Assembly: GCA_027625915.1 (NCBI GenBank)
Contig: JANTQA010000016.1
Location: 3,911,001-3,975,000 of the forward strand
DNA length: 64,000 nucleotides
Direction: 5' to 3'
Origin: Anaeramoeba flamelloides
Taxonomy: Eukaryota > Metamonada > Anaeramoebidae
A program made the position numbers and the translations under genes. Position 1 is the first letter of the stretch. Every line of letters starts with the position of its first letter. The notes below the pieces were generated by a model. The model was not told where the DNA came from and made no database searches. It saw only the letters and a program-made list of their open reading frames with translations. Of this stretch, positions 24,601-36,354 are shown one piece after another.

Positions 24601-26307
24601 TTTGATTTATTAATGTGTTTTTGAATGAAAGTAAACGTTTGTAAAAGAATTTAACAAAAAAATCACAGAGACATAAAAATATATTTTAAAAAAGTGATTA
24701 CTAAAAGATATAAAAAGCGATACTCAAACTAAACCCCCTTCCAAAAATTTGGACACACCCAAAATCAAAAATAGGCAAAAAAAAAACCCAATTTATTGTA
24801 TTTTTCCAAAAGTAATATAAAACCACATTTAAGTAACCCAATATTAATGTTTTTATAAGTAATCATATTTATTAAAATAAATGAAAAAAATATAAAATGA
24901 AAAAAAAAATTGATGTGTCCAAAATAATGAAACAAGCTGAACAAAAAATGTATTGGTAAATTTGTTGAAATTTCACCAACAATTGTTGATCGATCAAATG
25001 ATAAGATACCATCAACCAATTGTATGTGATTTTTCAATTTAACAAAAATCAGCAATAACCTTCTATCAATCATTGAAAAAAAAAAATCCAGAACATTCTA
25101 AACAGATTAGGCTAAGTGGAAAAAAGGAAATGAAAACAAAACAAAAAAAAGACAAAAAATGAAATAGTTTGTCAAATAAAAATTATTTTCAAAATTTATT
25201 GTAAATTTTGGTATTGTTATTCTTTCAACTGTTTAAACTGTGTACAAATTTTTGGAATTTAGTTTACTTAAAAAGGGTGGATCAACCAGTTTGAATAACT
25301 TTTTTAAAACTCATTTTTTTTGAAAACATCATTAATTTTATTTAATTTTTTAAATGAAATTAATTAAGGATCCTCTCTTGATGGAAATTTCAATTTTTTA
25401 TAGAAATGATTGCAATCATTCGATATTTTATATTACACAATTCCTAGCAATCTATAAGGGAACAGTAATTCCTTTAAAAAAAATGCTAAAAATTTTGTGT
25501 TCCTTTAACATTTAAAATCGATCAAACCTGACTATTTATGAATACTTTAAAAAACTTTACGAAAACTAACACATAATCACATTTTTGAAACTAATGCTTT
25601 TTTCAACTACTTTTTACTCCTGATGCAATTCGCTTAATAATAAAGATAGTATTGAAATAACTATTTTAAAATAATAAACAAAATAATAATATAAATATTT
25701 GCTAGCATATTTTTTAATTTGATCTTTTTCTTGTTTATATTTTTATTTATGTATTTTATTTAAAATCAATTAATCATTAATAAATTCAATATTAATTTAT
25801 ATATATTTATGTATAGTTTATTTTTGTGGATTCCAAGTTCTTCCAACAAGTTATCATTATTCTGTTGGTCAATCAGAAAAAACTGCAGAAGAATGCTTAT
25901 TGAGCTGGGAAGAAAGGCTAAAAAATATTTTTGATGAAAAACCTTTGAATTTTAATGGCTTAAAGGATTATGGCGAAAGGGGGTTATCTCAAGGTAAAAA
26001 AACAGATTTAGAAATTATTGGTGAATTATTATAAACAAGATTTTATGAAAATAATATTAAAATTAGAATTATACAAAATGAATTTTTTTTTTATATAATA
26101 ATATCATTTTTTGACTTTTTCTATTCTTTTGACTTTTTCACTTTACTTCATTTTTATTTTTGATTTTAAACATGAAAGATTTTTTTTCAAAATTTTAAGA
26201 ATATAAATTACAAAATAATTATTTTTACAACCAATTTTTTAAAATTAAACTATTTTCCAGTCAAAGGTGGCACAGTTGTAATTGATGAACGACATGTGTT
26301 TAAATAG
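15639..26307 (+). CDS. NAD(P)H:quinone oxidoreductase-like flavoprotein (NQO/KefF family)
   Basis: The product should be a cytosolic flavodoxin-fold enzyme that uses NAD(P)H and a bound flavin for two-electron reduction of quinones. Seven exons are visible: 15639-15677 (MSEKKKILIIYAH), 15831-16103 (KSFNGALLNKA flavin-loop region; ADLVIFIFPLWWSG), 16230-16267 (LPAILKGWFDRV), 16485-16505 (YALELS), 22991-23134 (LYDQGVFKEKKSLLSVSTGA), 25817-25993 (FCGFQVLPTSYHYSVGQSEK) and 26261-26307 (VIDERHVFK, TAG). The order matches human NQO1 throughout. All introns are GT-AG. If the exon 6 donor is read through, an alternative stop TAA lies just beyond it. Introns of 153, 126, 217, 6485, 2682 and 267 bases are very uneven. 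The junction of exons 4 and 5 does not keep the frame, although the spacing to NQO1 is otherwise exact, so there is a missed micro-exon, a non-canonical splice site, or a lesion there. Confidence 0.8.
16955..17520. repeat. Long inverted-repeat element S in the large intron
   Basis: The left arm (from about 16955) and right arm (to 17520) are reverse complements over roughly 150-180 bp. Shared words include TAGCCGATCGATCTTGA, TTTTAATAGTGGTTCAAAATG, and the pair GGGTGTGGCAACTTGTT / GGGTGTGGCCACTTGTT. The middle is unrelated A+T-rich sequence. No coding. Only one copy was found in the window. Confidence 0.75.
17594..18361. repeat. MITE/foldback family K, complete copy
   Basis: About 768 bp bounded by TTAAGGGATTAGCCTC and GAAGCTAATCCCTTAA. 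The arms continue inward for about 150 bp at lower identity (ATCAAAGTATGTTGT, ATTAGTGC in both). No open frame of note. Related copies: 46400-47880 (carrying insertions), 53740-54005 (right end) and about 14590-15030. The TTAA at both ends suggests a TTAA target duplication, as in piggyBac-type movement; that class is an inference. Confidence 0.75.
18850..19030. repeat. MITE family N, copy
   Basis: It begins ACCGGTATTTGAATAATAAA and ends near GAAGTAAAAATTTTTCATA then TTAGACAAATATC. It resembles the hairpin inserted in the 46.4-kb K copy, which starts ACTGGTATTTGAATTTTAAA and ends AAATTCAAATACCAGT. Confidence 0.4.
19381..19734. repeat. Foldback with near-perfect 75-bp arms
   Basis: The left arm (19381-19455) and right arm (19655-19734) are almost exact reverse complements, for example CACCAAACCAAAATAATAAC with its partner, and TTACACTTGAACCTAATCT with its partner. 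A loop of about 200 bp separates them. Such closely matched arms in an otherwise diverged repeat field suggest a young insertion or arm correction. No second copy was found in the window. Confidence 0.8.
20235..20700 (-). mobile_element. 5'-truncated LINE end (palindromic array only)
   Basis: The order matches the 3' end of the window's LINE family on the minus strand: flank ACAAAATTACCTTGTGTTTG, then palindromic modules around TTTTCCAGAATTCAAAAGAA and ATTCTTTTGAATTCTGGAAA, then GGCACTTTGACGGCACTC, then the LINE-like CCTAAAAATGTATTTAGAA. No reverse-transcriptase body is attached, so it is best read as a very short LINE insertion in the quinone reductase intron. Confidence 0.55.
21052..21440 (+). 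other. Coding-like segments inside the large intron
   Basis: Two stretches are less A+T-rich than their surroundings. At 21060-21224 one frame reads IPTQQQKPSPSNGSTDSTKV. At 21330-21420 another reads KQKEEEPKESKEPKELKQLK followed by a GT donor-like site. Ser/Gln-rich and Lys/Glu-rich linkers like these occur in protist proteins. They may be remnants of an inserted gene or unrelated low complexity. I recognise no domain. Confidence 0.3.
24727..25266. mobile_element. TA-type MITE family D, copy 1 (subgroup D2)
   Basis: About 540 bp with inverted ends AAACTAAAC...CCAAAAATTTGGACACACC and AAATTTTTGGAATTTAGTTT. It sits in intron 5 of the quinone reductase gene. It is closest to the reverse-oriented copy at 58505-59049 and shares ends and a middle landmark (TTGATCGATCAAA) with the D1 copies at 38020-38565 and 61446-61992. 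A 102-codon minus frame (24765-25073) includes FDRSTIVGEISTNLP. It could be a worn remnant of a transposase N-terminus but is not demonstrably a gene. Confidence 0.65.
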
Positions 26308-28090
26308 GTTTGAACGAATATTAGAAAAAAAAATTTAATTTTGGAAATTCCAAAATTGAAATCATTTTTTCATTATTTTTCTTTTTTTTTTTAATTTTTA
26401 TATGATTGTAATTATTTTTGAAATTTAATTTTTAATTGCAATTTTTATAGGAACGAAGTGAAAGTGTGTTATTTTTATTTTATTGAAACAGTGGAAATGG
26501 TTGAAAACAATCATACACGAAAAGAATAGCCCAATCCTATAAATAATTTCAAGACTTTTTTGAACTTTCGGACTGACAATTCTGATTATTTTAAGCTTCC
26601 ATATTCTTTTCAAACTTTTTCAAATTTCAAATACTTGAATGTTTTGGAAAGTCCAAAAAGGTTAAAAAAAATTATTTCAAAAAAAAGATAACATTTGAAA
26701 TTTGTTAAAAAAAATTTTTGAAAGTTATCCAAAACCATTTTTTAAACTTGAGAATATTTTTACGAAATCCGAAGAGTTAAAAAGTGTTTTGAATTATAAG
26801 TTTTTATTACTTTGAAGTGTAAAAAGTTTTACTTGAAAAATTATTGAATTTTGATCTGTTTATTTATTTTCAAAAATTTGGAATAATTTCTAAAAAAAAA
26901 AAGTTTTATGAATTAAAAAAGTTACAACAATTTTTATGTTAATCTTGTTTTGTATGGATTACTATTGGTGTTGTATTTGTTCTTCGATTGGAGATTAAAA
27001 TGTTTTTTTTTTATTTTTTTGAAGGTTAACACAAAATTAGGGTTTTTCTATTTTTGAAAAAATATTATGATTGATTAGATTTACTTCCCATGTGTAGCAC
27101 CAATTCTCTATTGTGTATTATTCTCATATTTCATGTTGATTTTACAGAGGCCAATTAGAAAAAACAATTGATATTTGAAAAATAGAAAAGAAAAAAAAAA
27201 AAGGAACCGTTAGCCTACAACAGAGATTATTTTATTGGATATATGATATAAATATTAGATTTTTTATTATTGAAAAAATTTTTAAAAAAAGGTAATTTAT
27301 CTTTTCAATTGAAGAGACTTATATTCATTTCGAAAAAAATTCAATACTATATATTGGTTTCTTAAAAAAATTTGTTATCTAATGTTTTGGTTGATTGAAA
27401 TAATATGTTAACATCACCTTCGAAATTTATTGAATTGGACTTATTTTTTTATGAAATAAAAATTTCGGATACCCCCAATAAAAAAATTCATAAAGTTAAA
27501 TTTGATAGTATATTAACACTTAATTTCATATTGAAAAATTTTTAATCATAAATTTTGTTTTATATCAGAAAGAATAGCTTTCAAAAAAGATTATTTCATT
27601 TGTATTTTTAATTATTTATTTTTCAAACCTAATCTCGAAAAATGTAATTAATTGAATTAAAGGTGATTGAATAAATCTATATTATATAGAAATTTAATGA
27701 AATATTGTAATTGAAATTTAAATCTATTCTTAAAAATGGTTTCTTCATTAAAGTTTTAAAAAGTCATTTTCTCACATTTGAAATACTTGAGTTAAGAACC
27801 TCATAAAAAAATATTTTTTTTTTAAGTGTAACAAGATATTGAAACTTTTAAACCGAAATAGCATTTACAGTTATAATTGGGAGAAGAACCAAAATAAAAG
27901 AAATTTAAATTGATCTTAAAAATTTCAATTTGTGTAACTCTTTTTTGAAAAAATTTTTTTTTTTGAATTGAGAATTGTATTTTTGGTGAATATTGGAAAT
28001 TACAAAAGAATAAAGTAAAATAACCTAAGGGGGGTTGTTGTTAAATATATTTTTTATCTTAATACCCTACAAAAAAATTAGATTTTCTTT
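26308..28090. other. Intergenic, no gene seen
   Basis: A+T-rich with long A and T runs. The small minus frame at 26425-26613 has no recognisable features. I see no inverted repeat or tRNA here. Confidence 0.45.
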
Positions 28091-28099
28091 TTCTTTTTT

Positions 28100-28345
28100 T
28101 TTTTATTTATTATTTAATGGAGTAGTTTTTAATTCCTCTTATTTGTTGTTAGTTTCTTCAGAATCCAAAAGGATAGAGAAAAATCAAAGATTAAATACCA
28201 TTCTTTTAAATTCTGGAAAATTAACATATATTTTTGTTTAATTCGAAAAATGAAAAGAAAAATCAAGAAATTTTAATTTTATTTCTCAAATTAAAACAAA
28301 AACCTAGGCACTATAAATCACTTATCGAATTCCTAAACAAAAAAT
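28100..28345 (-). mobile_element. 5'-truncated LINE end (palindromic module)
   Basis: It has the LINE-end flank TTAATTCCTCTTATTTG, then the palindrome TTCAGAATCC-AAAAGGATAG with its partner CATTCTTTTAAATTCTGGAAA, then AACCTAGGCACT, then GAATTCCTAAAC. This is the same order as at 54305-55025, without a LINE body. Confidence 0.5.
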
Positions 28346-29492
28346 CACTTTTTTGGATAATCCTTTGAAAATAAGCATCAAAAAAAAAAAAGTAAAAAAT
28401 AGACTAAAGTATATTTATTAGATTTTTTTTTATTCTTTAGCTTCTTAATTTGGGTGTAAATCCAAACATTAAATATCCTTGAATTTCTCGGATCATTACT
28501 ATTCTTACATTTTTTAATAAAAAAAGTTTTTTAATAGAATGTTTCTCAAAAATAATTTTTCAAATATTATTGTTATATTAAGCAAAATCAAAGAAAGTTA
28601 TTTGAAAGATTTATAGTAATATAATCGAATTATTGAAATAAAAAAAAAAACAACTATAAATGATTTAACCCAAATAAAAATAAAATAGATAAAAAATTTA
28701 AATCAGATTCAGAATTATTTTTATTTCTCAATTTAATGGAAAATAAATAATTTTCAAATCAAAAAAACTTTTTCAATAAATCTATGTTTTTTGAAGTATC
28801 AAAAAATACCATATTTCCTTAAACTATATCTGAATAAGATGAATTAATTGAAATGACAATTTGAAATAAAATATTATTTTGAGATTTCATTAGAAATAGA
28901 AATTAATTTGTTTGTAAAAAATTTTAGAAACAAAGGGTATTATTATGAATTATTAAAAATAAAACCAAATAAAAAAATAAGTAATTGTATCAAATATTAA
29001 ACAAAATATCAATAAACAAACTATTTTATTTAATATTTATTGGTGAAGATTTTAATATTTTTTAATTCCAATTTTTAATTTGGAATGTAAGTATATTATA
29101 CTAGGATATGTTCACCCCCTATTTATTCAAATATCAATATCAATATATATATATATATATATATATATGATAAAGATATGATAATTAAAATTGAGTTTCA
29201 CATAAATGGTGCCACTTAAAATTAGTAATATGTACACACTCCCTTAATTCCATTTATTGTGATTTTTTTTTTCGACTAATAGAATTACCCTTTAATATTG
29301 TCAATTCAGGTGGAAAAGTAGCTTACATGGTATCCCGAAAAGTTACCAATGTTAATAACTACTAAACATTGAAAATTATAAGATATCTAATAAAGTATTA
29401 AATAAAAGAACAATTTTTATTTTACTTCAATTATTGAATATTTATTTTTCTTGAATTTTTTAAATAAAACATATTTTCCTCTGTTATTTATT
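28346..29492. repeat. Non-coding stretch with an AT microsatellite
   Basis: No gene seen. An (AT)n run occupies about 29140-29168. The flanks contain nothing I can assign. Confidence 0.5.
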
Positions 29493-29873
29493 TATAAACA
29501 AAAGACCATTTCAAAAATGTTGACTCACCTGAAATAATAAATTGTAAAATAAAAAGTATGTCCTTTAGTATTCAAGAAAAAAAAAAATAAAATCTAATTT
29601 GTAATTACTTTTCAATCATTCTAAATATTTAAAAATCTGATATTTTAATAATTAAATAAAAAATATAAAACCAAAAACTATTTAAAATTAAGTCACAATT
29701 TTTGAAAAAGAGCATTATCGATTTTTTATTACTGAACTCCACTGAAAAAAAGTTAACAACAAGATTTTTTATTAATAATTAAATTCATGTTTAAAAATGA
29801 TTACATAGCCATAATTTTCATAGTGATTTTTACAATTTTCGAAGAATATTTTTTTTTTCGACAGGATCTTTAA

Positions 29874-29906
<33 letters not shown>

Positions 29907-30089
29907 AAAAGAAAAACAAAAGAAAAACAAAAATTAGAAAAAGCAAAACAAAAATTTGCAAAATAAGAAAAAATGATTCTGATATAACAATTTGAAAATT
30001 TTTTATTAATAATAATATGTGACAAAACTGATGAAAAAAACTTCCATTAACATTATAAAGTGAGTCAAATTGTTGGAAAATGGTTTATA
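29493..30089. mobile_element. TA-type MITE family E, copy 1
   Basis: About 597 bp. Inverted ends: left TTTCAAAAATGTTGACTCAC, right AAAGTGAGTCAAATTGTTGG...GGTTTATA. The interior carries the family marks GAAATAATAAATTG, CCTTTAGTATTCAAG, TTGAACAACAAGATTTT-like words, and a purine tract with a long A run near 29873-29904. Other copies: 37957-39083, 42940-43595, 50181-50757 and a part at 57740-58080. Confidence 0.75.
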
Positions 30090-30879
30090 AGAAATACCAA
30101 AAGTGAGATTTGATAAAAAATGATTATAATATTAAATTTTCTACTATGGTAGAAGTGATCTTATTGACACCTTTAATTCTTTCAGAAATTAAAATTATAT
30201 ATATATTTTTTTTCAGGTTTGGATATTCCGGGGAGAGTACTATGTAAATACTTTATCCAGATTTAAATTAACTTTTCATATTAGATCTTTAATTAATAGA
30301 AAAGGTTCAAAAAATAATAATATTTTTGTTTCAAAAATTTTTTCATAATTATAAAATTTCAAAGATTAAATCATTTTTTTTTTGTTCAAATTTAGTAAAG
30401 TATTTTTTCAGATTTTTTTATATAATATTTACAATTTAGTCTTTCTATATTCTCATAATTCTTTTTTATAATTTTAAAAATAAATTCAATTTCATGGATT
30501 ATATGTTGTTATCATTCAATTAATTCGTTTCATTTACTTTTTACACAATATTTTTTAAATGCATTAAATTTTCATAATGGGTTGGAGGTAAAAACTGGGA
30601 TTCATTACACCCTACTAAATAAGTTATTTCAATCACAAAATTCTATTCTTTTATATTTGAATAATAAATCTGATATCTATATCACTTCATTTATTTTTCT
30701 TTTTTTATTTATTAAAAATTTTCCTTTCAAAACAATACATTGTAATTACTCAATTCAATTTATTTGTTTGATCTCTTTTTCATGAAATATAATATTGAGT
30801 TAGATAAGAATTCCAAATGTAGAAAATAGTTTAAAAAAATAAAAATGATCACCAACATGAAATGTTCAAACATATATTA

Positions 30880-33108
30880 TTCACTGTTGTTCAAATACAG
30901 CGTGCAGAAAATTTTAATACATGTTTCAAAATAAAATGTGTGTTTTTTTTGTTTATGAATACCTATACATCAGCTCGATCAAAGAAACCAACAATAAGCC
31001 TTAATTTAATATGTTATAGGTTTCTTAAACTTCCATTATTAAAAAGGAAATTCTAAAAATGAAAGATCAAATTAAAAAATTTATCTCAAAAAATAGAGTA
31101 ATTTTTTATTGTAAATTTTAATGAACAAAAAACAAAAAAATTACATAAAAAAAAAAGAAAAATATTAAAAAAAAATTTTTTTTTTATTATTTAAGGGAGG
31201 AGTTATTGACCCCTCTTATTTGCCCGAATTCCTAAATTTTTATTTAGGAATTGAATTAAAGACTCAAAAATAAGTTTATTACCCACTAAGGCTAATAAAG
31301 AGTTTGAATCCTTTTTTATAATAATATTAGAAATATTATTATTATTTAATCTATTAGATATATTAATTTTTTTTAATTCAGATATCCAGATTTTGCGATT
31401 ATTTTCATAGGCTGAACAGTTCCATAGAAAATGGTCTAAATCTTCAATAATATCTAAATTGTTTATTTTTTTACATAATTCACATAGTTTTGATTTGTTT
31501 TTATTCATAACATAAGAGTACCTGTTAAGGTAATTTGTAAAATTTCCGAGTTTTAAAATTGAAGTTGAGCCCTTCCATTTTAAATATCTTTGCTGCTTAT
31601 TTATAGTATTATTGATTTGTACTATTTTTAGATATTCTTGAACTTTCCAACTTGGACTATTTTCTAAGTTTTTAATTCTAAAATTTTCTAGTTCATTTTC
31701 CACATGTTTTAAATTTTTGGAGTACCAATTTATATTTTCTGATTCTTTTTTTCTAAAAGGAAGATAATTAATTAATTCATCATAATGGAGGATTTTTAAT
31801 TTTTGAATTAACTTAAATCTTCTTTTATATATCGTTATCCTTACTGAATAAATTTTTGCTTCAGTTTTATAAATAAGCCTTGGTGAGTGTGGGTTGATTA
31901 ATAAAAATTTTGTAATTTTTTTATTAATCCAAGTATCAGTATCTTTAAAATCTGTTTTTGTTAAATGTAATATTTCTAAACCATATAATAATTGGCTATG
32001 TAATACAGCTTTAAAAAATTGAATTTTTAATACATTAGAAAAATTTTTTTGTTGTAAGATATTGATTAACTTTTTAAAATTGGCCTTAACTTTATCAAGG
32101 TTGAATTTTAAATGAGTTTTTTTATCTAGCCAAATAACAAGATATAAAATTTCTTTTGGAATTAAATTTTTTTTAGTTTTATCATCATTAGGATTCATTC
32201 CAAAATCTTTTATTATTTTAAAGATTTTTTGTAATTGAAAATTGATTTCTATTAATGATCCTTTCATCAGTAAAATCAGATCATCTGCAAACATTTGAAT
32301 ATGTAACGCTAGTGATTTAATTTTTTCTAAGAGAAAATGAGTAATAAATCCAAATAATAAAGGAGATAATGGATCTCCTTGGTAAACACCAATTCCTTCT
32401 TTTGAGTAATAAGCAAGTAGATATTCTACAATAATTTCATTTTTTATAAATTTTTTAATTGAATTCAAATAAGTGAATGGTGAATAGAGTCAAAACATTT
32501 TTGTATATCTATTGTAACAATATAAATATTTTCTTTTTTAAATTTATTTTTTATTTTTTGATATTCATTCAATAAGTTTAAAACTGCAATTCTAGTATCT
32601 AATTTTTTTTTTAAATCCAAATTGGTTTTTTGAAACTAAGTCCCAAGAATCTTGAATTCCGGTATATAACAATTTAAGAAAAAATCTTGGAAGAGTTTGA
32701 TTAATTGAAATTGGTCTATAATTAAGTGGAATACCTTCATCGCCAGATTTATGAATGAATAATAAATTTCTTTTTTTAATAAATTTAATATTTTTTTGAG
32801 AAATATCATTAATCCAATTAAAAAATATTTTTTGGATTGTTTTTATAAAGTTTTCATAATTTATATAAAATTCACTACTTTGATTTTTTATTGTTTTGAA
32901 AAATATTAAAAATTTTCAACTAATTGCATTCCTACTTTAAATTTTCACTGAAAATATCAAGGAGTTTACTTTCAAAATTGAATTTAACTTCGGTATACTA
33001 TTGGATATTAAATTGGATATTGTATTGGAACAAGAAGAAAAAAAAGCATAGTTCATATTTTGAAACATCCATTAGAGTCGTTTTGTACCCATTATTTTGA
33101 TCACTGTC
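30880..33108. mobile_element. TA-type MITE family F, split by a LINE
   Basis: The outer ends are CACTGTTGTTCAAATACAGC and ATTATTTTGATCACTGT, as in the uninterrupted 480-bp copy at 47350-47829. Removing the LINE (31172-32897) and one 15-bp duplication leaves about 488 bp, matching that copy. The ends resemble Tc1/mariner termini (CAGTG...CAAAAT). Confidence 0.8.
31172..32897 (-). mobile_element. 5'-truncated non-LTR retrotransposon (LINE) with reverse transcriptase
   Basis: The long minus frame (31203-32468) encodes 421 residues of the palm-to-C-terminal part of a LINE reverse transcriptase: GVYQGDPLSPLLF, then the catalytic FADD box (MFADDLILLMKG), then a thumb-like region, then a C-terminal Cys/His knuckle (CELCKK...DHFLWNC) typical of many LINE ORF2 proteins. 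Upstream, in other frames to about 32885, are YRPISI, QFGF and DIQKCFDSIHH; at least one frameshift (near 32480) and one stop separate them from the long frame, and the 5' part including any endonuclease is absent. The insertion is flanked by the direct repeat GAAAAATATTAAAAA (31157-31171 and 32898-32912), a typical target-primed duplication. It ends in an A-rich tail next to the left repeat. Confidence 0.92.
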
Positions 33109-33528
33109 AGATACCTTAAAGTTTCTGTTACCTTACAAGAAATTTTTAAGAAATTCTTTCATTATTTGATTGCTTCCCCCCTTACTTTATGGCATCTCAA
33201 TAGAAATAAAGTGAATTTTTCATTATTTAAAAAACTCGGGAAGAGAAGACAGATTCAAGAATTTAAAAGTAAAAACAAACAGAAGTGGTAATCCTTTCAG
33301 AATCTAAAAGTGAATTAAAAGTAAAAAAATTTGTTCAAAATCTACCAAGATGAGTTTAAGAAAATGAAAAAATATCATTGAGAGTATTATTTTTATTTTT
33401 TTTAAAAAATGACCGAGAATTTATCAAACAAAAATCCAAACGAACTTTTTGAAATAGTGGATAAATTAGGTGAAGGATCTTATGGTAAACATCCCAATTA
33501 ATTTTTTTTTTAGCTTTTTTTTTTGTTT

Positions 33529-33775
33529 ACTGTTAAATTCGAATAAATGTTTGAAAATTTTTGCTCCAGTTTCCATTTTTGGAAATTTTTAATCCTTTGC
33601 TTTTGATTTGAAAAAAGCATTTGATTTGGGTAAATGTTAAGAAACTTTGTAAAATTAGTTGATCTTCAAAATATTCTTTGTCAAAAACTATTTTCAAAAG
33701 TAGGGTTCTAATTTGTTAAAATGGAAATTGAACTAAAAATTTTGTTAAATTTTTTAGAATATATCAGTATACTTG
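33529..33775 (-). repeat. Repeat family P, copy 2
   Basis: Lies in intron 1 of the kinase copy. Matches 49316-49560 (TTTCCATTTTTGGAAATTTT; AAATGGAAATTGA; TATCAGTAT near the right end). About 245 bp. Confidence 0.5.
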
Positions 33776-34699
33776 AAACGAATTCTAAATAAAAATCGAT
33801 TGGGTTTATCAATTTTTCAAAAAAAAAATAAAAAGGATCTGTCCACCAGGCTGTAACCAAAACAGGCCAAATTGTGGCTATCAAAAAAGTACCAATTGAA
33901 GAAGACATCGATTCTATTATTAAAGAGATCTCAATTATGAAGCAATGTGATCATGTTCGCCTTGTTAAATATTATGATTCTTATTTCTTAGATAATGAGC
34001 TTTGGGTAATTAGTCTAAAAATTCAAACCTTCAATTTTTTTTGTTTCTTGTATCAAAATCAAAAATAACTTTTGATTTTTTTTTAATTTTTTTTTCAATC
34101 ACTAACCCTACTAACCTACTCCTTTGTAAAAAACTTTTGTTGTTTTTTTTTTTTTCTTTATTTAAAAATAAGATTGTTATGGAGTATTGTGGTGGCTGAT
34201 CTGTTGCAGATATAATTGAATTTTGTGAAATCACTTTTACTGAAGATCAAATTGCATCTATTGTAAAATCAATCCTTGAGGGGCTTTTTTATTTCCATTC
34301 CCAAAAAAAAATCCATCGGGACATCAAAGCAGGAAACGTACTTTTAACTGACAACGGAGAAACAAAATTGTGTTTGTTTTTGATTTTTTCTTCTCTATAG
34401 GGTTTAAATTGGAAGATTTTTTTTTATCTACCCCAATCAACTCTTTTTTTACCCAAAAAAAAAAAAAAACACTGTGAGAAAGCAACAAAGAGAAATCCTC
34501 AAGACAAAATGTGTATATTGTGTTCATTAATTATTTTGCAAAATACAAATAATTAACCAGATACTTTTAAATTGTCTGATTACCCTGCAGATCTTCAATT
34601 TACATTTTTTAAATAAAAGCACAAACCAATCAATTTTATTTTACCTATGTGTGTTCACAAAAGAACTGTGACTATTCTAAGATTAAATTCAAAGCAGAC

Positions 34700-35320
34700 A
34701 AGCAGTGATCGGTTCATTATTTAAACATTCAAGAGAATATGATAATTTTAATTATAAAAAAGCACTATTTTTTTCTGATTAATATTTTTCGAAATCTAGC
34801 CATATAAATTAATTCAATTAAACACTGGGATAATTTTTTTTCGAATAAAAACAATCTCAACTTTTGAATATCGAAAATATTTTTTGAAATTTTGGTACTT
34901 TTTTTTATTTTTTTTTGAAAAATTGGGGTTTAGAAAATTTTGAAATCAAAGAATAAGTTAATATATTAAATTAGAATATTTTTCCAGAGAGTTTATCTTT
35001 TTTAAATAACTTTTTTTTTAATTTTACCATTTAAAAATAAAAAAACATTTGAAGACCAAATTAGTTTCTTTTGTGAAAATAAAATTCCCATAATTTCGAA
35101 TTTTTTTTCGTAAGTGAGTTAAAATAAGATATTGTATATAAAAATATACATAATTTCAAGTTTGAATTCAATCATTTTGTCAAAAAATGTTTTCAAGAAA
35201 AAGTTAAATTGAAACTTTATTTATTTTTATTTTTTCATTTAGTTTTTTTAATTTTTTTATTGGAAGGTATTTGATCAGTTTTCCATTTTTACTGTTTTTT
35301 GAGTCGTAGGAACATATTTA
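34700..35320 (+). repeat. Interspersed repeat family I, copy 2
   Basis: Lies in intron 3 of the kinase copy. It matches 5870-6478 from about 34760 (AGCACTATTTTTTTCTGATT) to the GTCGTAGGAACATA end, same orientation. No coding capacity. Confidence 0.65.
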
Positions 35321-36354
35321 TTAAATTTTCAGAAAAAAATAAAATATAATTTCAAATTTCCTCTTTAAAATTAAACAAAAAATAGAAAATAAATTCTAAA
35401 GTAAATATATATTTAATTTAAATAAAGTATATTCTGTCTTCTTGATGAATTGAAAAAAATAATAAAACGTGAAATAATAAAAAGAATTAATTTAATTTAA
35501 AATTATTATAATTATAAAATAATTTTTTTCTAAAAATTGAAAAATGGTCATTCAAATTTTAACTGAATTTTACCTATTTAATTTAATATAATTGAAATAT
35601 AATAATTTATTTTTTTTTTTTTTTTAAAAAAAGGTGATTTTGGAGTTTCTGGACAGTTGAGTGATAACATGGCAAAAAGAAAAACTGTAATTGGTACACC
35701 ATATTGGATGGTACCTGAAATTATCCAAGAAGTCGGGTATGATTATAAAGTAGATGTTTGGTCTTTAGGTATTACAATTTTCGAGTTGGCAGAAGGAGAA
35801 CCACCACTTAGCGAAACACACCCTTTAAGGGCAATTTTTTTAATACCAAATAATCCATCACCAACCTTCAAAGAGCCAAAAAAATGGTTTAAAAAATGTG
35901 TGGATTTCTTATCGAAGTGTCTTCAAAAAGATCCAAATGATCGTTGGGGAGCAAAACGATTATTAAAGGGAAGAATTAATATTTATTAAGATTTTTTACA
36001 GTGTTTTTTTTTTTTTATAAAAATAACAAGGAAACCATTGAATAACTTAATTAATGTTTATTCTTTTATGAAAAAATTAATTAACATCATGTAATATTTT
36101 GGAATTAATCTTATTAATCTTTTTCTCAAATTAGTTAATCAAAAAAAGGTAAGAAAATCACAATGAATTGAAAGATATTTCAAAATATTTTCAAGTTTTA
36201 GGATTATCGGATATTAAATAATATTAAAATATCATTTTCTTTTACTCAAATACAACTGCACAAAGATAATTTAACAATTTGTAAAAAAAAATTACATAAA
36301 CATAAAAAACATTTAATTTACTTTTTTTTTTTTTTTATTATTATGAAAGGTGAT

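Noticed and set aside
29140-29168. AT run as a replication origin or regulatory site
   Set aside because: Simple microsatellite; similar runs occur at 38000 and 58130 with no shared context.
30582-31056. Two plus-strand frames of 64-67 codons as genes
   Set aside because: The second overlaps the left half of family F, and the first is Ile/Phe/Ser-rich without any recognisable feature.
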